Made by a program: the position numbers and the translations under genes
Notes under the pieces: generated by a model
Told to the model about the DNA's origin: nothing
The model's input: only the letters and a program-made list of their open reading frames with translations
The model's database searches: none
Shown: in pieces, positions 7,750 through 15,503 of the stretch
Layout: each line of letters starts with the position of its first letter
How positions within the stretch are numbered: the stretch's first letter is position 1
From: an uncultured Prevotellaceae bacterium
GTDB lineage: Bacteria; Bacteroidota; Bacteroidia; Bacteroidales; Bacteroidaceae
DNA: 64,000 bases
Reading direction: 5' to 3'
NCBI GenBank assembly: GCA_946415365.1
Contig: CAMKSE010000023.1
Coordinates: 1-64,000, forward strand

Positions 7750-8464
7750 GGCCTAAATGCCCATAAAATCAAGGGTTTCGCACGATTTCTACCCCTTCAA
7801 AACTCGCGTATTTTCAGAATCCTCTCCCGTTGTCCAGAATACGCGAGAAATGAAAAAAATCTCTCAAATCTCTCACCCAAAATTCGACATTCACTTTCTT
7901 TAAGATTTAAGAAATCATAATTACATACATAAATCAAGATAATTATACTACAGAATTTACATTTTACAAGTGAATATTTGGAAATAAAAACCAAATTCCA
8001 AATTCTAAAGAATAAATTTGTATATCAAAATATGTTGATTTCAAAAATCATATTCATAAATATACAGCAACTTGCATTGCTTGTTAAACATCAGAATATC
8101 AACATGTTACATATCTTTTAGCCGTAAATCGTTGTAATAATACCTATATTCCACTTTGCAAATCCTGTATATATGGGTTTTTACTATATATTTTACGTAA
8201 GTACCTCATTTATAGCCAGTATTTTCCATTTAAACGGCTCTATTTATTCTTTGTAAAGGTTTATTATTGTAAATTTGCGTTTGTAATTCTGAAGTCACTT
8301 TTTATAGATTTAAACGATCAGATTTTAAAATCTAAAAACGCAAATCAATAGTTTAAAAATCTAAATTCTTTTTCAGATTCTTGCATAATTCAAATTTTTG
8401 CTTTACCTTTGTAAACTGAAAACAAAACGGGCTTTTTTAGCCCTTAAACCACTTATTCAACGAA
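7750..8464. other. AT-rich non-coding region upstream of an XRE regulator
   Basis: About 700 bp with no credible gene on either strand. It holds a 10-bp perfect inverted repeat, CTCGCGTATT (7803-7812) with AATACGCGAG (7838-7847). It also holds a 14-bp perfect palindrome AGATTTTAAAATCT (8320-8333) flanked by related half-sites TAGATTTAAA (8305-8314) and TTTAAAAATCTAAA (about 8352-8365). A promoter box TACCTTTG lies at 8404-8411. A small hairpin GGGCT-ttttt-AGCCC (about 8430-8444) lies in the leader of the next gene. The repeated AGATTTAAA-type sites are candidate operators. Confidence 0.6.
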
Positions 8465-8965
8465 ATGAAAGATCGAATTCGTCAAATTATGGAGTCGCAG
8501 CACATGACTCAACAGGTATTCGCGGACTTTATTGGTCTTGCTCCAGCCACCCTTAGTAGCATCTATAACGAGCGTACCCGTCCTACCCTGAGTGTGGTGG
8601 AAGCTATCAAAAAGAAAATTCCTAACATCAGTACCGATTGGTTGATGTTCGGATCTGGTGATATGTATATTACTGACGAAAGTGCTGCTCAACCCTCTGA
8701 CGGCAGTGCCTTATCCTATGATAATGCTGGTCAGATGAACCACCCTATCCCCTCCTCCCCGATGCTCGATTTTGATCATCCTCAGTCATCGGATCCTCAA
8801 ATGACCACTCCGACGCCTCATACTTTTAATAGTGTAAAAAGTACACGCCCGGAAATGTCGCAGATGGAAGTAAAAGTTATTGACAAACCACAACGGCGTG
8901 TCATTGAGATTCGGGTGTTCTACGACGATCAAACTTGGGACACGTTCATCCCCCAGAAGAAATAA
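8465..8965 (+). CDS. XRE-family HTH regulator
   Basis: A 166-aa protein. Residues 1-65 form a Cro/CI-type helix-turn-helix (MTQQVFADFIGLAPATLSSIYNERTRPTLSVVEAI, then WLMFGSGDMY, as in Bacteroidetes phage-repressor-like regulators). A Ser/Pro/Gln-rich linker (about 72-130) leads to a C-terminal strand (RRVIEIRVFYDDQTWDTFIP). Target unknown. The AT-rich upstream region with palindromes suggests autoregulation (inference). ATG at 8465 follows a promoter at 8404 and a leader hairpin. Confidence 0.8.
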   Translation: MKDRIRQIMESQHMTQQVFADFIGLAPATLSSIYNERTRPTLSVVEAIKKKIPNISTDWLMFGSGDMYITDESAAQPSDGSALSYDNAGQMNHPIPSSPMLDFDHPQSSDPQMTTPTPHTFNSVKSTRPEMSQMEVKVIDKPQRRVIEIRVFYDDQTWDTFIPQKK

Positions 8966-8968
8966 GAT

Positions 8969-8999
8969 TTTGTAGTTTCAAAATAATGTTGTATCTTTG
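8969..8999 (+). promoter_or_regulatory. promoter of pyrK-pyrD
   Basis: TTTG at 8969-8972, 19 nt, TATCTTTG at 8992-8999: a complete Bacteroidetes promoter about 30 nt before pyrK. Confidence 0.8.
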
Positions 9000-9028
9000 C
9001 ATCCAGAAATACAAAGGTACTTTTTTTT

Positions 9029-9799
9029 ATGAAGAAATATTTGCTCGACCTCAGGGTCAAGTCGGTGGATAGGATTCACGAACGGTATGTCCTGCTGAAA
9101 CTCACAGACGACCGTCCGCTTCCTGAAATGTTGCCTGGACAGTTTGTTGAGGTACGCGTAGACGGTTCCCCGAGTACATTCCTGCGTCGCCCCATTTCCA
9201 TCAATTTTCTGGACCGTGAGCAGAATGAGTTATGGCTGTTGGTGGCCACTGTTGGCGACGGGACAAGAAAGCTGGCTGAGTTGAAGGCCGGCGATCTGTT
9301 GAACTGTCTTCTGCCCCTCGGCAACGGCTTTACCGCAGCCAAGTCTGGAGAGCGTGTATTGCTCATTGGTGGCGGTGTTGGTGTTGCTCCCCTGCTCTAT
9401 ATGGGTGCTGAGATGCAGCGACAGGGTATTGAACCCACCTTCCTGCTTGGAGCCCGTACTGCCAACGACCTGCTTCTTATTAGTATTTTTAATAGGTACG
9501 GGCGCGTATTTGTGACCACCGAGGACGGCAGCGAGGGCGAGAAAGGCTTTGTGACCAACCACAGCATCCTCCAGCAGGAGCAGTTTGACCGCATTTCCAC
9601 CTGTGGTCCCACGCCGATGATGAAGGCTGTGGCCCGTTTGGCCAAGGAGAAGGGCATCGCCTGTGAGGTCTCGCTTGAGAACCTGATGGCCTGTGGCCTG
9701 GGCGCCTGCCTCTGTTGTGTGGAGAAGACCGTCGATGGTAATCTCTGTGTTTGTAAGGACGGACCCGTGTTTGATGTCCGAAAACTGCTTTGGACATAA
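9029..9799 (+). CDS. pyrK: dihydroorotate dehydrogenase B electron-transfer subunit
   Basis: A 256-aa flavo-iron-sulfur subunit that passes electrons from the PyrD flavin to NAD+ in pyrimidine synthesis. Visible features: the FAD-binding motif RRPISI (53-58), the nucleotide-binding GGGVGVAPL (114-122), CGPTPMM (192-198) and the [2Fe-2S] cysteines in MACGLGACLCC (Cys222, 227, 230) with CVCKDGP (Cys242). ATG at 9029. It is 23 nt upstream of pyrD on the same strand, as expected for class 1B enzymes. Confidence 0.94.
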   Translation: MKKYLLDLRVKSVDRIHERYVLLKLTDDRPLPEMLPGQFVEVRVDGSPSTFLRRPISINFLDREQNELWLLVATVGDGTRKLAELKAGDLLNCLLPLGNGFTAAKSGERVLLIGGGVGVAPLLYMGAEMQRQGIEPTFLLGARTANDLLLISIFNRYGRVFVTTEDGSEGEKGFVTNHSILQQEQFDRISTCGPTPMMKAVARLAKEKGIACEVSLENLMACGLGACLCCVEKTVDGNLCVCKDGPVFDVRKLLWT

Positions 9800-9817
9800 T
9801 TAATCATTAAGAATTAA
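9797..9817. repeat. period-7 repeat carrying the pyrK stop
   Basis: Three heptamers, TAATTAA, TCATTAA and GAATTAA, fill the pyrK-pyrD gap. The first unit contains the pyrK stop codon. Confidence 0.6.
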
Positions 9818-9822
9818 GAGAG

Positions 9823-10728
9823 ATGGCAAGTTTAAGTGTAAAGATAAAGGAACTCTCGCTGAAGAACCCCGTGATGACTGCCTCCGGCACCTTCGGCTAC
9901 GGATTGGAGTTCGCCGACCTGATGCCGCTCGACGGTATTGGCGGGATTATTGTGAAGGGTACGACGCTCAAACCCCGTGAGGGCAACGATTATCCCCGCA
10001 TGGCTGAGACGGCCAGTGGTATGCTCAATTGCGTGGGGCTGCAGAACAAGGGCGTAGACTACTTTTGTGAACACATCTATCCGCAGATCAAGGATATCGA
10101 CACGAATATGATTGTCAACGTCAGCGGTTCGTCGCCCGAGGATTATGCCGAGTGTGCAGCCCGTATCGATGCATTGGAGAAGATTCCCGCTATTGAGCTG
10201 AATATCTCCTGTCCTAACGTGAAGGACGGCGGTATGGCCTTTGGTGTCACTTGTGCTGGGGCCTCGAGTGTGGTGAAGGCTGTCAGGAAGGCCTATCATA
10301 AGACGCTGATCGTAAAGCTCTCGCCGAATGTGACGGACATCACTGAGATAGCCCGTGCCGTTGAGGCTGAAGGTGCCGACAGTGTGTCGCTGATCAATAC
10401 GCTGATGGGAATGGCCATCGATATCGAGCGCCGCAAGACGCTGCTGAGCATCAATACGGGCGGATTGAGCGGTCCAGCCGTGAAGCCTGTGGCCTTGCGC
10501 ATGGTCTGGCAGGTGGCGAAGGCTGTCAAGATTCCCGTGATCGGACTTGGGGGCATCTCTTCTGCCAAGGATGCGATAGAGTTCCTGATGGCAGGTGCCA
10601 CGGCGATAGAGATCGGCACGGCCAATTTCCTCGATCCCGCCATATCCATTAAGATCCGCGACGGCATTAACGATTGGCTCGACTCCCACGGTTGCCTGTC
10701 TGTACAGGAAATCATCGGGGTTGTTTAG
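9823..10728 (+). CDS. pyrD: dihydroorotate dehydrogenase B catalytic subunit
   Basis: A 301-aa FMN enzyme oxidising dihydroorotate to orotate. Class 1B markers: LKNPVMTASGTFGYG, GGIIVKGTTLKPREGN, NCVGLQNKG, ELNISCPNVKDGG (substrate/FMN region with the catalytic Cys of the class), KLSPNVTDI, SLINTLMGMAID, and the FMN phosphate loop GLGGISSAKDA with GATAIEIGTANF. ATG at 9823. Partner of the PyrK encoded just upstream. Confidence 0.95.
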   Translation: MASLSVKIKELSLKNPVMTASGTFGYGLEFADLMPLDGIGGIIVKGTTLKPREGNDYPRMAETASGMLNCVGLQNKGVDYFCEHIYPQIKDIDTNMIVNVSGSSPEDYAECAARIDALEKIPAIELNISCPNVKDGGMAFGVTCAGASSVVKAVRKAYHKTLIVKLSPNVTDITEIARAVEAEGADSVSLINTLMGMAIDIERRKTLLSINTGGLSGPAVKPVALRMVWQVAKAVKIPVIGLGGISSAKDAIEFLMAGATAIEIGTANFLDPAISIKIRDGINDWLDSHGCLSVQEIIGVV

Positions 10729-10761
10729 ACTACTGCATATCAGTTGATGGAGTATAAATTT

Positions 10762-10785
10762 GGGGGCTACCAATCGGTAGCCCCC
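10762..10785. terminator. bidirectional terminator between pyrD and aroC
   Basis: A perfect 10-bp stem, GGGGGCTACC with GGTAGCCCCC, around the loop AATC. It lies between two convergent operons. A T-rich tract follows it better on the minus strand than on the plus strand. Confidence 0.7.
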
Positions 10786-10924
10786 AACCAACACAAAAAC
10801 TAAACTAGACTTAACTAAAAGCATGTCGGATTTTCACAAACCCTAAATGCATCTGCAAATATACGTAAAGTTTCTGATAGAAACAAAATTTTTTTGCATT
10901 TTTTTGCAATATAATTGCTCTATT

Positions 10925-11998
10925 CTATAAAATAGCTGAGTTTCTCAGCAAATAATGGTCTAAAATTGTCATAGCCGCCATCGCTTCCACCACAGGCACG
11001 GCTCTTGGCAAAACGCATGGGTCGTGACGCCCACGGGCAGTGAATGTTGCGGGATTTCCTTCAAGGTCCGTCGTCTGCTGTTCCTGCAGTATTGTCGCTA
11101 CAGGTTTGAATGCCACTCTGAAATAAATGTCCTGACCGTTGGAGATGCCGCCCTGAATACCACCGCTGTGGTTTGACGCGGTGGTGATGCCGCTGTCAGT
11201 GGAAACGAAGATGTCATTCTGCTCAGAGCCCCGGGCCGTGACGCCGCTGAAGCCCTCACCATATTCGAAGCCCTTCACGGCGTTGATGCTCAGCATGGCT
11301 GCTCCCAGTGCCGTGTGCAGTTTTCCGAATTCCGGCTCTCCAAGTCCTGCTGGACAGCCTTTGATGACGCAGGTGATGATGCCTCCGATGGTGTCACCCT
11401 CGGCCTTCATCCTCGTGATCAGTTCCTCCATCTCTGCAGCCTTCTCCGGATCGGGACAGCGCACAGCGTTCGTCTCTGTCAACGAGAGGTCGTAGCGATG
11501 GTAGTCGCGGTCCAGGGCGATGCTGCCCACCTGTGAGGTGTATGCCTGTATGCTGATGCCCTTCTGTCTCAGCACCAGTTTGGCCAATGCCCCGCCTACA
11601 CAGCGGCTGATAGTGATGCGAGCTGATGAACGCCCGCCGCCACGATGGTCGCGAAAGCCATATTTTTCGTGATAGGTATAGTCGGCATGTGACGGACGGA
11701 ACAGGCAGCGCATGTTCTCGTAGTCCTGTGAATGCTGGTTCTGGTTTCTGACGATGAACCCTATGGGACAGCCCGTTGACTTTCCCTCGAACACGCCGCT
11801 CAACAGCTCCACCTGGTCTGGCTCCTGCCGTGAGGTGGTGATGCGGCTCTGTCCAGGACGGCGGCGGTTCAGTTCGCTCTGTATGAACGCCACGTCGATG
11901 TCTATGCCCGGCGGCATGCCGTCCACTACGCCTCCAATCGCCTCACCGTGGCTCTCGCCGAAGGTCGTCAGCCTGAATATGGTTCCAAATGTATTCAT
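10925..11998 (-). CDS. aroC: chorismate synthase
   Basis: A 357-aa FMN-dependent enzyme making chorismate from EPSP, the last common step to Phe, Tyr and Trp. Signatures: TFGESHGEAIGGVVDGMPPG at the N-terminus, RRRPGQSRITTSRQEPD, SGVFEGKSTGCPIGF, RGGGRSSARITISRCVGGALAK and HDPCVLPRAVPVVEAM. The start is ATG 11998 (MNTFGTIFRLTTFG). The in-frame ATGs further up lie within slyD, whose TGA overlaps this ATG by 4 nt, so the two genes are translationally coupled. Confidence 0.95.
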   Translation of the reverse strand: MNTFGTIFRLTTFGESHGEAIGGVVDGMPPGIDIDVAFIQSELNRRRPGQSRITTSRQEPDQVELLSGVFEGKSTGCPIGFIVRNQNQHSQDYENMRCLFRPSHADYTYHEKYGFRDHRGGGRSSARITISRCVGGALAKLVLRQKGISIQAYTSQVGSIALDRDYHRYDLSLTETNAVRCPDPEKAAEMEELITRMKAEGDTIGGIITCVIKGCPAGLGEPEFGKLHTALGAAMLSINAVKGFEYGEGFSGVTARGSEQNDIFVSTDSGITTASNHSGGIQGGISNGQDIYFRVAFKPVATILQEQQTTDLEGNPATFTARGRHDPCVLPRAVPVVEAMAAMTILDHYLLRNSAIL

Positions 11999-12585
11999 TT
12001 GCATCCTCCACATCCGTCGCCACATCCGTCGCCGCATCCGTCGCCGCAGTTCCCGTTGTGGTTTCCGCAGCCACCGCAGCCGCCACAGCCGCCAGTCAGC
12101 ATCTTGATCAGCTTGTTGATCTCCTCCTCGGTGGCCTCGCGGTTCTCTATCACCTGTCCCGTGAAGTTCAGTGCCTTGCCTGCCAGCGGGTGGTTGGTGT
12201 CGATGGTCACGCCGTCGTCCTCGATCTTCACCACCCTGGCCATGAACTGGTGGTCTTCCGTATCGTTCATGGTGATGACGGCTCCTGGGAAGATATGCTC
12301 ATTGTCGAACTTTCCGTTGATGGTGAATATGTCGCGCCCCAGTTTGTGCATGCCTTCGGGAATATAGTCTCCGAAGGCCTCCGTGGGTTGCAGGGTGAAG
12401 TCGAACTCCGAGCCCTTCTCCTGACCGATGAGGTTCTTCTCAAAGGCGTCGAGGGCGATGCCGTAGCCCGTAATGAACTCAAAGGGCCGTTCTGTGCCCG
12501 TCTCTTCCTCCAGCATCTTTTCTCCGTTGCTCACCGTGTACAGCTGGTATGTCACTGAGAGGAATCTGTTCTGTGGTTTATCCAT
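11995..12585 (-). CDS. slyD: SlyD-like FKBP peptidyl-prolyl isomerase with Cys-rich metal tail
   Basis: A 196-aa cytoplasmic PPIase/chaperone. Residues 1-155 are the FKBP domain with inserted flap: VTYQLYT, PFEFITGYGIALDAFEKNLIGQEKGSEFDF, the Asp/His-rich flap and NHPLAGKALNFTGQV, all typical of SlyD. The tail (about 165-196) is Gly/Cys/His/Asp-rich with eight Cys, ending in three GDGC units coded by 12-bp tandem repeats. It is probably a metal-binding segment, as in E. coli SlyD nickel delivery (family knowledge). Unusually coupled to aroC by an ATGA overlap. Confidence 0.9.
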   Translation of the reverse strand: MDKPQNRFLSVTYQLYTVSNGEKMLEEETGTERPFEFITGYGIALDAFEKNLIGQEKGSEFDFTLQPTEAFGDYIPEGMHKLGRDIFTINGKFDNEHIFPGAVITMNDTEDHQFMARVVKIEDDGVTIDTNHPLAGKALNFTGQVIENREATEEEINKLIKMLTGGCGGCGGCGNHNGNCGDGCGDGCGDGCGGCK

Positions 12586-12587
12586 AT

Positions 12588-12615
12588 ACTATAAACTATA
12601 AACTCTAAACTATAA
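12588..12615. repeat. ACTATAA-type tandem heptamer in the slyD leader
   Basis: Four contiguous heptamers: ACTATAA twice, ACTCTAA, ACTATAA. They lie between the slyD start and its promoter. Confidence 0.8.
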
Positions 12616-12649
12616 ACTCTTCTTACACCTTATTATATATAATGCGCTG

Positions 12650-12657
12650 CAAAGATA
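12650..12657 (-). promoter_or_regulatory. promoter of slyD-aroC
   Basis: TATCTTTG on the minus strand, about 65 nt upstream of slyD. The leader contains the ACTATAA repeats. Confidence 0.6.
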
Positions 12658-12777
12658 CGCATTTTCCCCGATATACGTGCCAGTTTAGCCCAAAAATATG
12701 AAAAAATCTATATTCCGACCATTATTTGATATGCATCAACAAAAGGGTTGTTATCGCACACAATTTTACGTAAACGC

Positions 12778-12808
12778 TTGCGTAGTCCAAAAAATCGCCG
12801 TACCTTTG
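12778..12808 (+). promoter_or_regulatory. promoter of small exported protein
   Basis: TTG at 12778-12780, 20 nt, TACCTTTG at 12801-12808. This gives a leader of about 90 nt before the ATG at 12902. Confidence 0.6.
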
Positions 12809-12901
12809 CACCGTCAAAAGACATTAAAGGATAACATTATTAACAGTAGGAGCATCAGGATAACACAAAAGCTCCGAGTAAAGAAAAGAAAGGGTAAAAA
12901 G

Positions 12902-13264
12902 ATGAAAAAGATGATTTTGACAATGGTAGCAATGCTGAGCATGACTACAGCATTTGCAGAAGGTGAGAATGTAGCCAGTGTAGAGAACATGGAGGCTTAT
13001 GATTTGAATATCAATATGAACAAGCTCTCCAAGGCACTGAATCTGGCAGACGACCAGAAAGAGGCAGTGGCAGAGATTCACCACACGTTTGCTTCTGAGC
13101 TGAAGTTCGCCGCTGAGTACGGCAAGAACGACCGCAGGGCCTACATTGACCGTGCCATCGAGAACGACGTGAAGTGGATGCGCTATGTCCTCAACGAGGA
13201 ACAGATGCACACTTACCTCATGCTGCTTAACATCACCATGAACAACCGTGGTCTGAACAAGTAA
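12902..13264 (+). CDS. small exported protein, unknown function
   Basis: A 120-aa protein with a clear signal peptide (MKKMILTMVAMLSMTTAFAE). The mature part is helical: NMNKLSKALNLADDQKEAVAEIHHTFASEL, then KWMRYVLNEEQMHTYLMLLNITMNNRGL. The pattern (a helix, a 'L-x-x-D-Q' turn and a repeat near 'LNEEQ') resembles the CpxP/Spy LTxxQ style of periplasmic helical proteins, but I am not certain of this. The true start is ATG 12902; the longer open frame runs through the promoter. It has its own promoter and terminator. Confidence 0.75.
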   Translation: MKKMILTMVAMLSMTTAFAEGENVASVENMEAYDLNINMNKLSKALNLADDQKEAVAEIHHTFASELKFAAEYGKNDRRAYIDRAIENDVKWMRYVLNEEQMHTYLMLLNITMNNRGLNK

Positions 13265-13302
13265 AAAGAGAAAAGAATAGTTTTTTAGTTATTATTAGTA
13301 GT

Positions 13303-13335
13303 TGGGGGCATTCCTTAGGGGATGCCTCTTTTTTT
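13303..13335 (+). terminator. rho-independent terminator
   Basis: GGCATTCC-tta-GGGGATGCC style stem (with one G-T pair) followed by T-rich sequence with eight consecutive T. Confidence 0.75.
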
Positions 13336-13343
13336 GCTGAAAA

Positions 13344-13375
13344 TTTGTAAGTCTCGGAATTTTGTACTATCTTTG
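13344..13375 (+). promoter_or_regulatory. promoter of M48 lipoprotein
   Basis: TTTG 13344-13347, 20 nt, TATCTTTG 13368-13375: a complete Bacteroidetes promoter about 28 nt before the start codon. Confidence 0.8.
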
Positions 13376-13403
13376 CAGCCATAAACCTAAATATATTAAG
13401 AGT

Positions 13404-14318
13404 ATGAGAAATCTGAAAGCTATTCTTTTGGCGATGGTAGCCGTAGTGCTTGTAGGCTGCGGCACCCAGCACACCGTGCCCATCACAGGCCGTACACAGA
13501 CGCTGATGGTTGAAGACGGTCAGGTGCTCGGCCTGGCAACCCAGCAGTATCAGGAGTTTATGAAGACGGCCAAGCTCTCCACCAATGCCGCCAACACGGC
13601 CATGGTGAAGCGGGTGGGGCAGAACCTCGCCAACGCCGTTACCTCTTACATGAATGCCAACGGACTGGGCTCCGAACTGGCCAACTTTAAATGGACGTTC
13701 AATCTGGTTCAGAACAAGGAAGCCAATGCCTGGTGCATGCCTGGCGGACTGATTGTGGTCTACGAGGGCATCCTCCCCATCACTCAGGACGAGTCGTCGC
13801 TCGCCATCGTCATGGGCCATGAGATAGCCCACGCTGTTGCCCGTCACTCAGCCGAGCAGATGAGCACGCAGATGAAGCAGCAGCAGGGACTCCAGATCGG
13901 CGCAGCCGTGGCCGGCATGCTTGGTATGGGCACCAACACCACGTCGCTCATCAGTGCCGTTGTGGCCAACGGCTTCAACTTCAAGAACCTGAGCTACTCC
14001 CGCAACCACGAGAGCGAGGCCGACCACATGGGTCTGATCTTCGCCGCTATGGCAGGCTACGACCCTCAGACGGCCGTCACCTTCTGGCAGCGCATGGCCG
14101 CCAGCAAGACCAACACCACCTCCGAGTTCCTGAGCGACCACCCCTCCGATGCCACCCGTATCAGTCAGATCCAGGGCTGGCTCCCCGAGGCCCAGAAGTA
14201 TTACAGGAAGCCCGCTGCCACCACCACGACGAAGTCTGCCACCACCGCCAAGAAAGCCACCAAAACCAGCAACAGCGGCCAGGTGAAGACGCTGAAAATC
14301 TCGTCGAAGAAGAAATAA
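13404..14318 (+). CDS. M48-family metalloprotease lipoprotein
   Basis: A 304-aa zinc protease (LoiP/YcaL-type M48B/C) in the cell envelope. The signal ends in a lipobox (VVLVGC, Cys about 19). The zinc motif HEIAH is at about residues 139-143 (MGHEIAHAVARHS), and the third ligand lies in NHESEADHMGL. Family roles are outer-membrane protein quality control. The C-terminus is a low-complexity Ala/Thr/Lys tail (TTTTKSATTAKKATKTSN) ending SSKKK. ATG 13404 gives a proper lipoprotein signal; the frame further up lies in the promoter. Confidence 0.92.
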   Translation: MRNLKAILLAMVAVVLVGCGTQHTVPITGRTQTLMVEDGQVLGLATQQYQEFMKTAKLSTNAANTAMVKRVGQNLANAVTSYMNANGLGSELANFKWTFNLVQNKEANAWCMPGGLIVVYEGILPITQDESSLAIVMGHEIAHAVARHSAEQMSTQMKQQQGLQIGAAVAGMLGMGTNTTSLISAVVANGFNFKNLSYSRNHESEADHMGLIFAAMAGYDPQTAVTFWQRMAASKTNTTSEFLSDHPSDATRISQIQGWLPEAQKYYRKPAATTTTKSATTAKKATKTSNSGQVKTLKISSKKK

Positions 14319-14345
14319 CAAGAAGAAAACACTCCAATCATCGCA

Positions 14346-14377
14346 AAGAGGGCCGACGTGTGTCGACTCTCTTTTTT
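14346..14377 (+). terminator. probable terminator after M48 gene
   Basis: Imperfect stem (AGAG/CTCT outer, CGAC/GTCG inner) followed by six T. Confidence 0.5.
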
Positions 14378-14610
14378 GGCGTTTATGTTTTTTTAACGCA
14401 CATCATCATCATACTATGATCGTTTTTTCTTAATTTTGCATTGTGTTCTCTTGATTATGATTTAGGCACAATTACAGTTTTTGTAAACTTCGACCTCAAA
14501 AACTAAACGACCAAACCATTTTCCATTCAGGCTGCACTCATAGAATGCAGTATTGTCAAGTCGTTCAGATAGTAAATGGACCAACAGTATAAAATAAAAA
14601 CGATGGAAAT
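14378..14610. other. AT-rich leader region
   Basis: A possible promoter box TAATTTTG lies at 14431-14438, followed by about 170 nt of untranslated sequence. The leader contains a small hairpin CTGCA...TGCAG (about 14531-14549). No gene is seen. Confidence 0.4.
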
Positions 14611-15492
14611 ATGAAATATTTGTTTAAGTTGCACATTTTTATTGCGTTTGTCATTGTTTCAGGCGTTATCATGTCGTGTGAAAACAAGGGAGAAGTAAAA
14701 ACGGAGAAAGATCTTAAGATCGACTCCCTGACTCTTCTGACAAATAAGCAATTAGAACAGATAGAGAACTTGGGTGGATTTATATCTTCCATCGCCGAAA
14801 CGATGGACAGTATTAACACCCAAGAATTAGAAATGATAAAGAATGGCAATATCGAGAGGAAAGGATCCAGTAGGACGGCCATCCTAAACAATTTAAAGAG
14901 ATATAAGGAAACCATTCAGAATCAGAAGGAGATGATTTCTCTTCTCGAAAAGAAACTATCCGCAAAGGACGACGAGATGTCAAAAAAGATGTTACAGATT
15001 GTGGAATTCTACAAGAAACAGCTTGAAACGAAAGATCTAACTATAGCGAAATTGCAAGCAGATATTGCAAGCAACAAAAGAAACATCAGTTTCTTACGTG
15101 AGGAAGTGGATAATCTTACAGCCGCGAATCAGGAGTTAGATAATACCATTAAAGAACAAGACGAGACTTTGTCGACTCAAACAAACATGATAAACAAAGC
15201 ATACATAAAGATGGGATCAAAGAAGGAACTGAAAGCCGCTGGCTTGTTAAAGGGAGGTCTTTTTTCTAAGAAATCTTTGAATTCCTCCAATCTGAGAGAA
15301 GAACTCTTTCAAGAGGTGGATATGAGATCATGTAATGATTTGTTGATTAATTCTTCTAAGCCCCAAGTTCTGAGTCCTATGCCAGAATCTTCATATACAT
15401 TTGTGAAGGATGACAAAGGGAGCTGCTATCTTCATATCATATCGCCTAATTCTTTTTGGAGTGTAAGCAGATTTTTGGTTATTCAGTTGTAA
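14611..15492 (+). CDS. coiled-coil lipoprotein, unknown function
   Basis: A 293-aa protein with an SPII-type signal (IVSGVIMSC, Cys about 23). A long coiled coil runs from about residue 30 to 200 (Lys/Glu/Gln/Leu heptads, for example QKEMISLLEKKLSAKDDEM and LREEVDNLTAANQELDNTIKEQDETL). A small globular end (about 205-293) carries VDMRSCNDLLINSSKP and SYTFVKDDKGSCYLHIISPNSFWSVSRFLVI. Codon use is AT-rich compared with the neighbours, suggesting acquisition. It ends 11 nt before the LysM/TPR gene and likely shares its transcript. I do not recognise a named family. Confidence 0.75.
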   Translation: MKYLFKLHIFIAFVIVSGVIMSCENKGEVKTEKDLKIDSLTLLTNKQLEQIENLGGFISSIAETMDSINTQELEMIKNGNIERKGSSRTAILNNLKRYKETIQNQKEMISLLEKKLSAKDDEMSKKMLQIVEFYKKQLETKDLTIAKLQADIASNKRNISFLREEVDNLTAANQELDNTIKEQDETLSTQTNMINKAYIKMGSKKELKAAGLLKGGLFSKKSLNSSNLREELFQEVDMRSCNDLLINSSKPQVLSPMPESSYTFVKDDKGSCYLHIISPNSFWSVSRFLVIQL

Positions 15493-15503
15493 AGCGTCAC
15501 TAT

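Noticed and set aside
9832..10824. 330-codon frame opposite pyrD
   Set aside because: pyrD is intact and unmistakable on the plus strand; the reverse frame shows no motif.
10786..10924. Possible small RNA or riboswitch between pyrD and aroC
   Set aside because: The space holds a simple bidirectional terminator followed by plain AT-rich DNA with no conserved structure that I can recognise.
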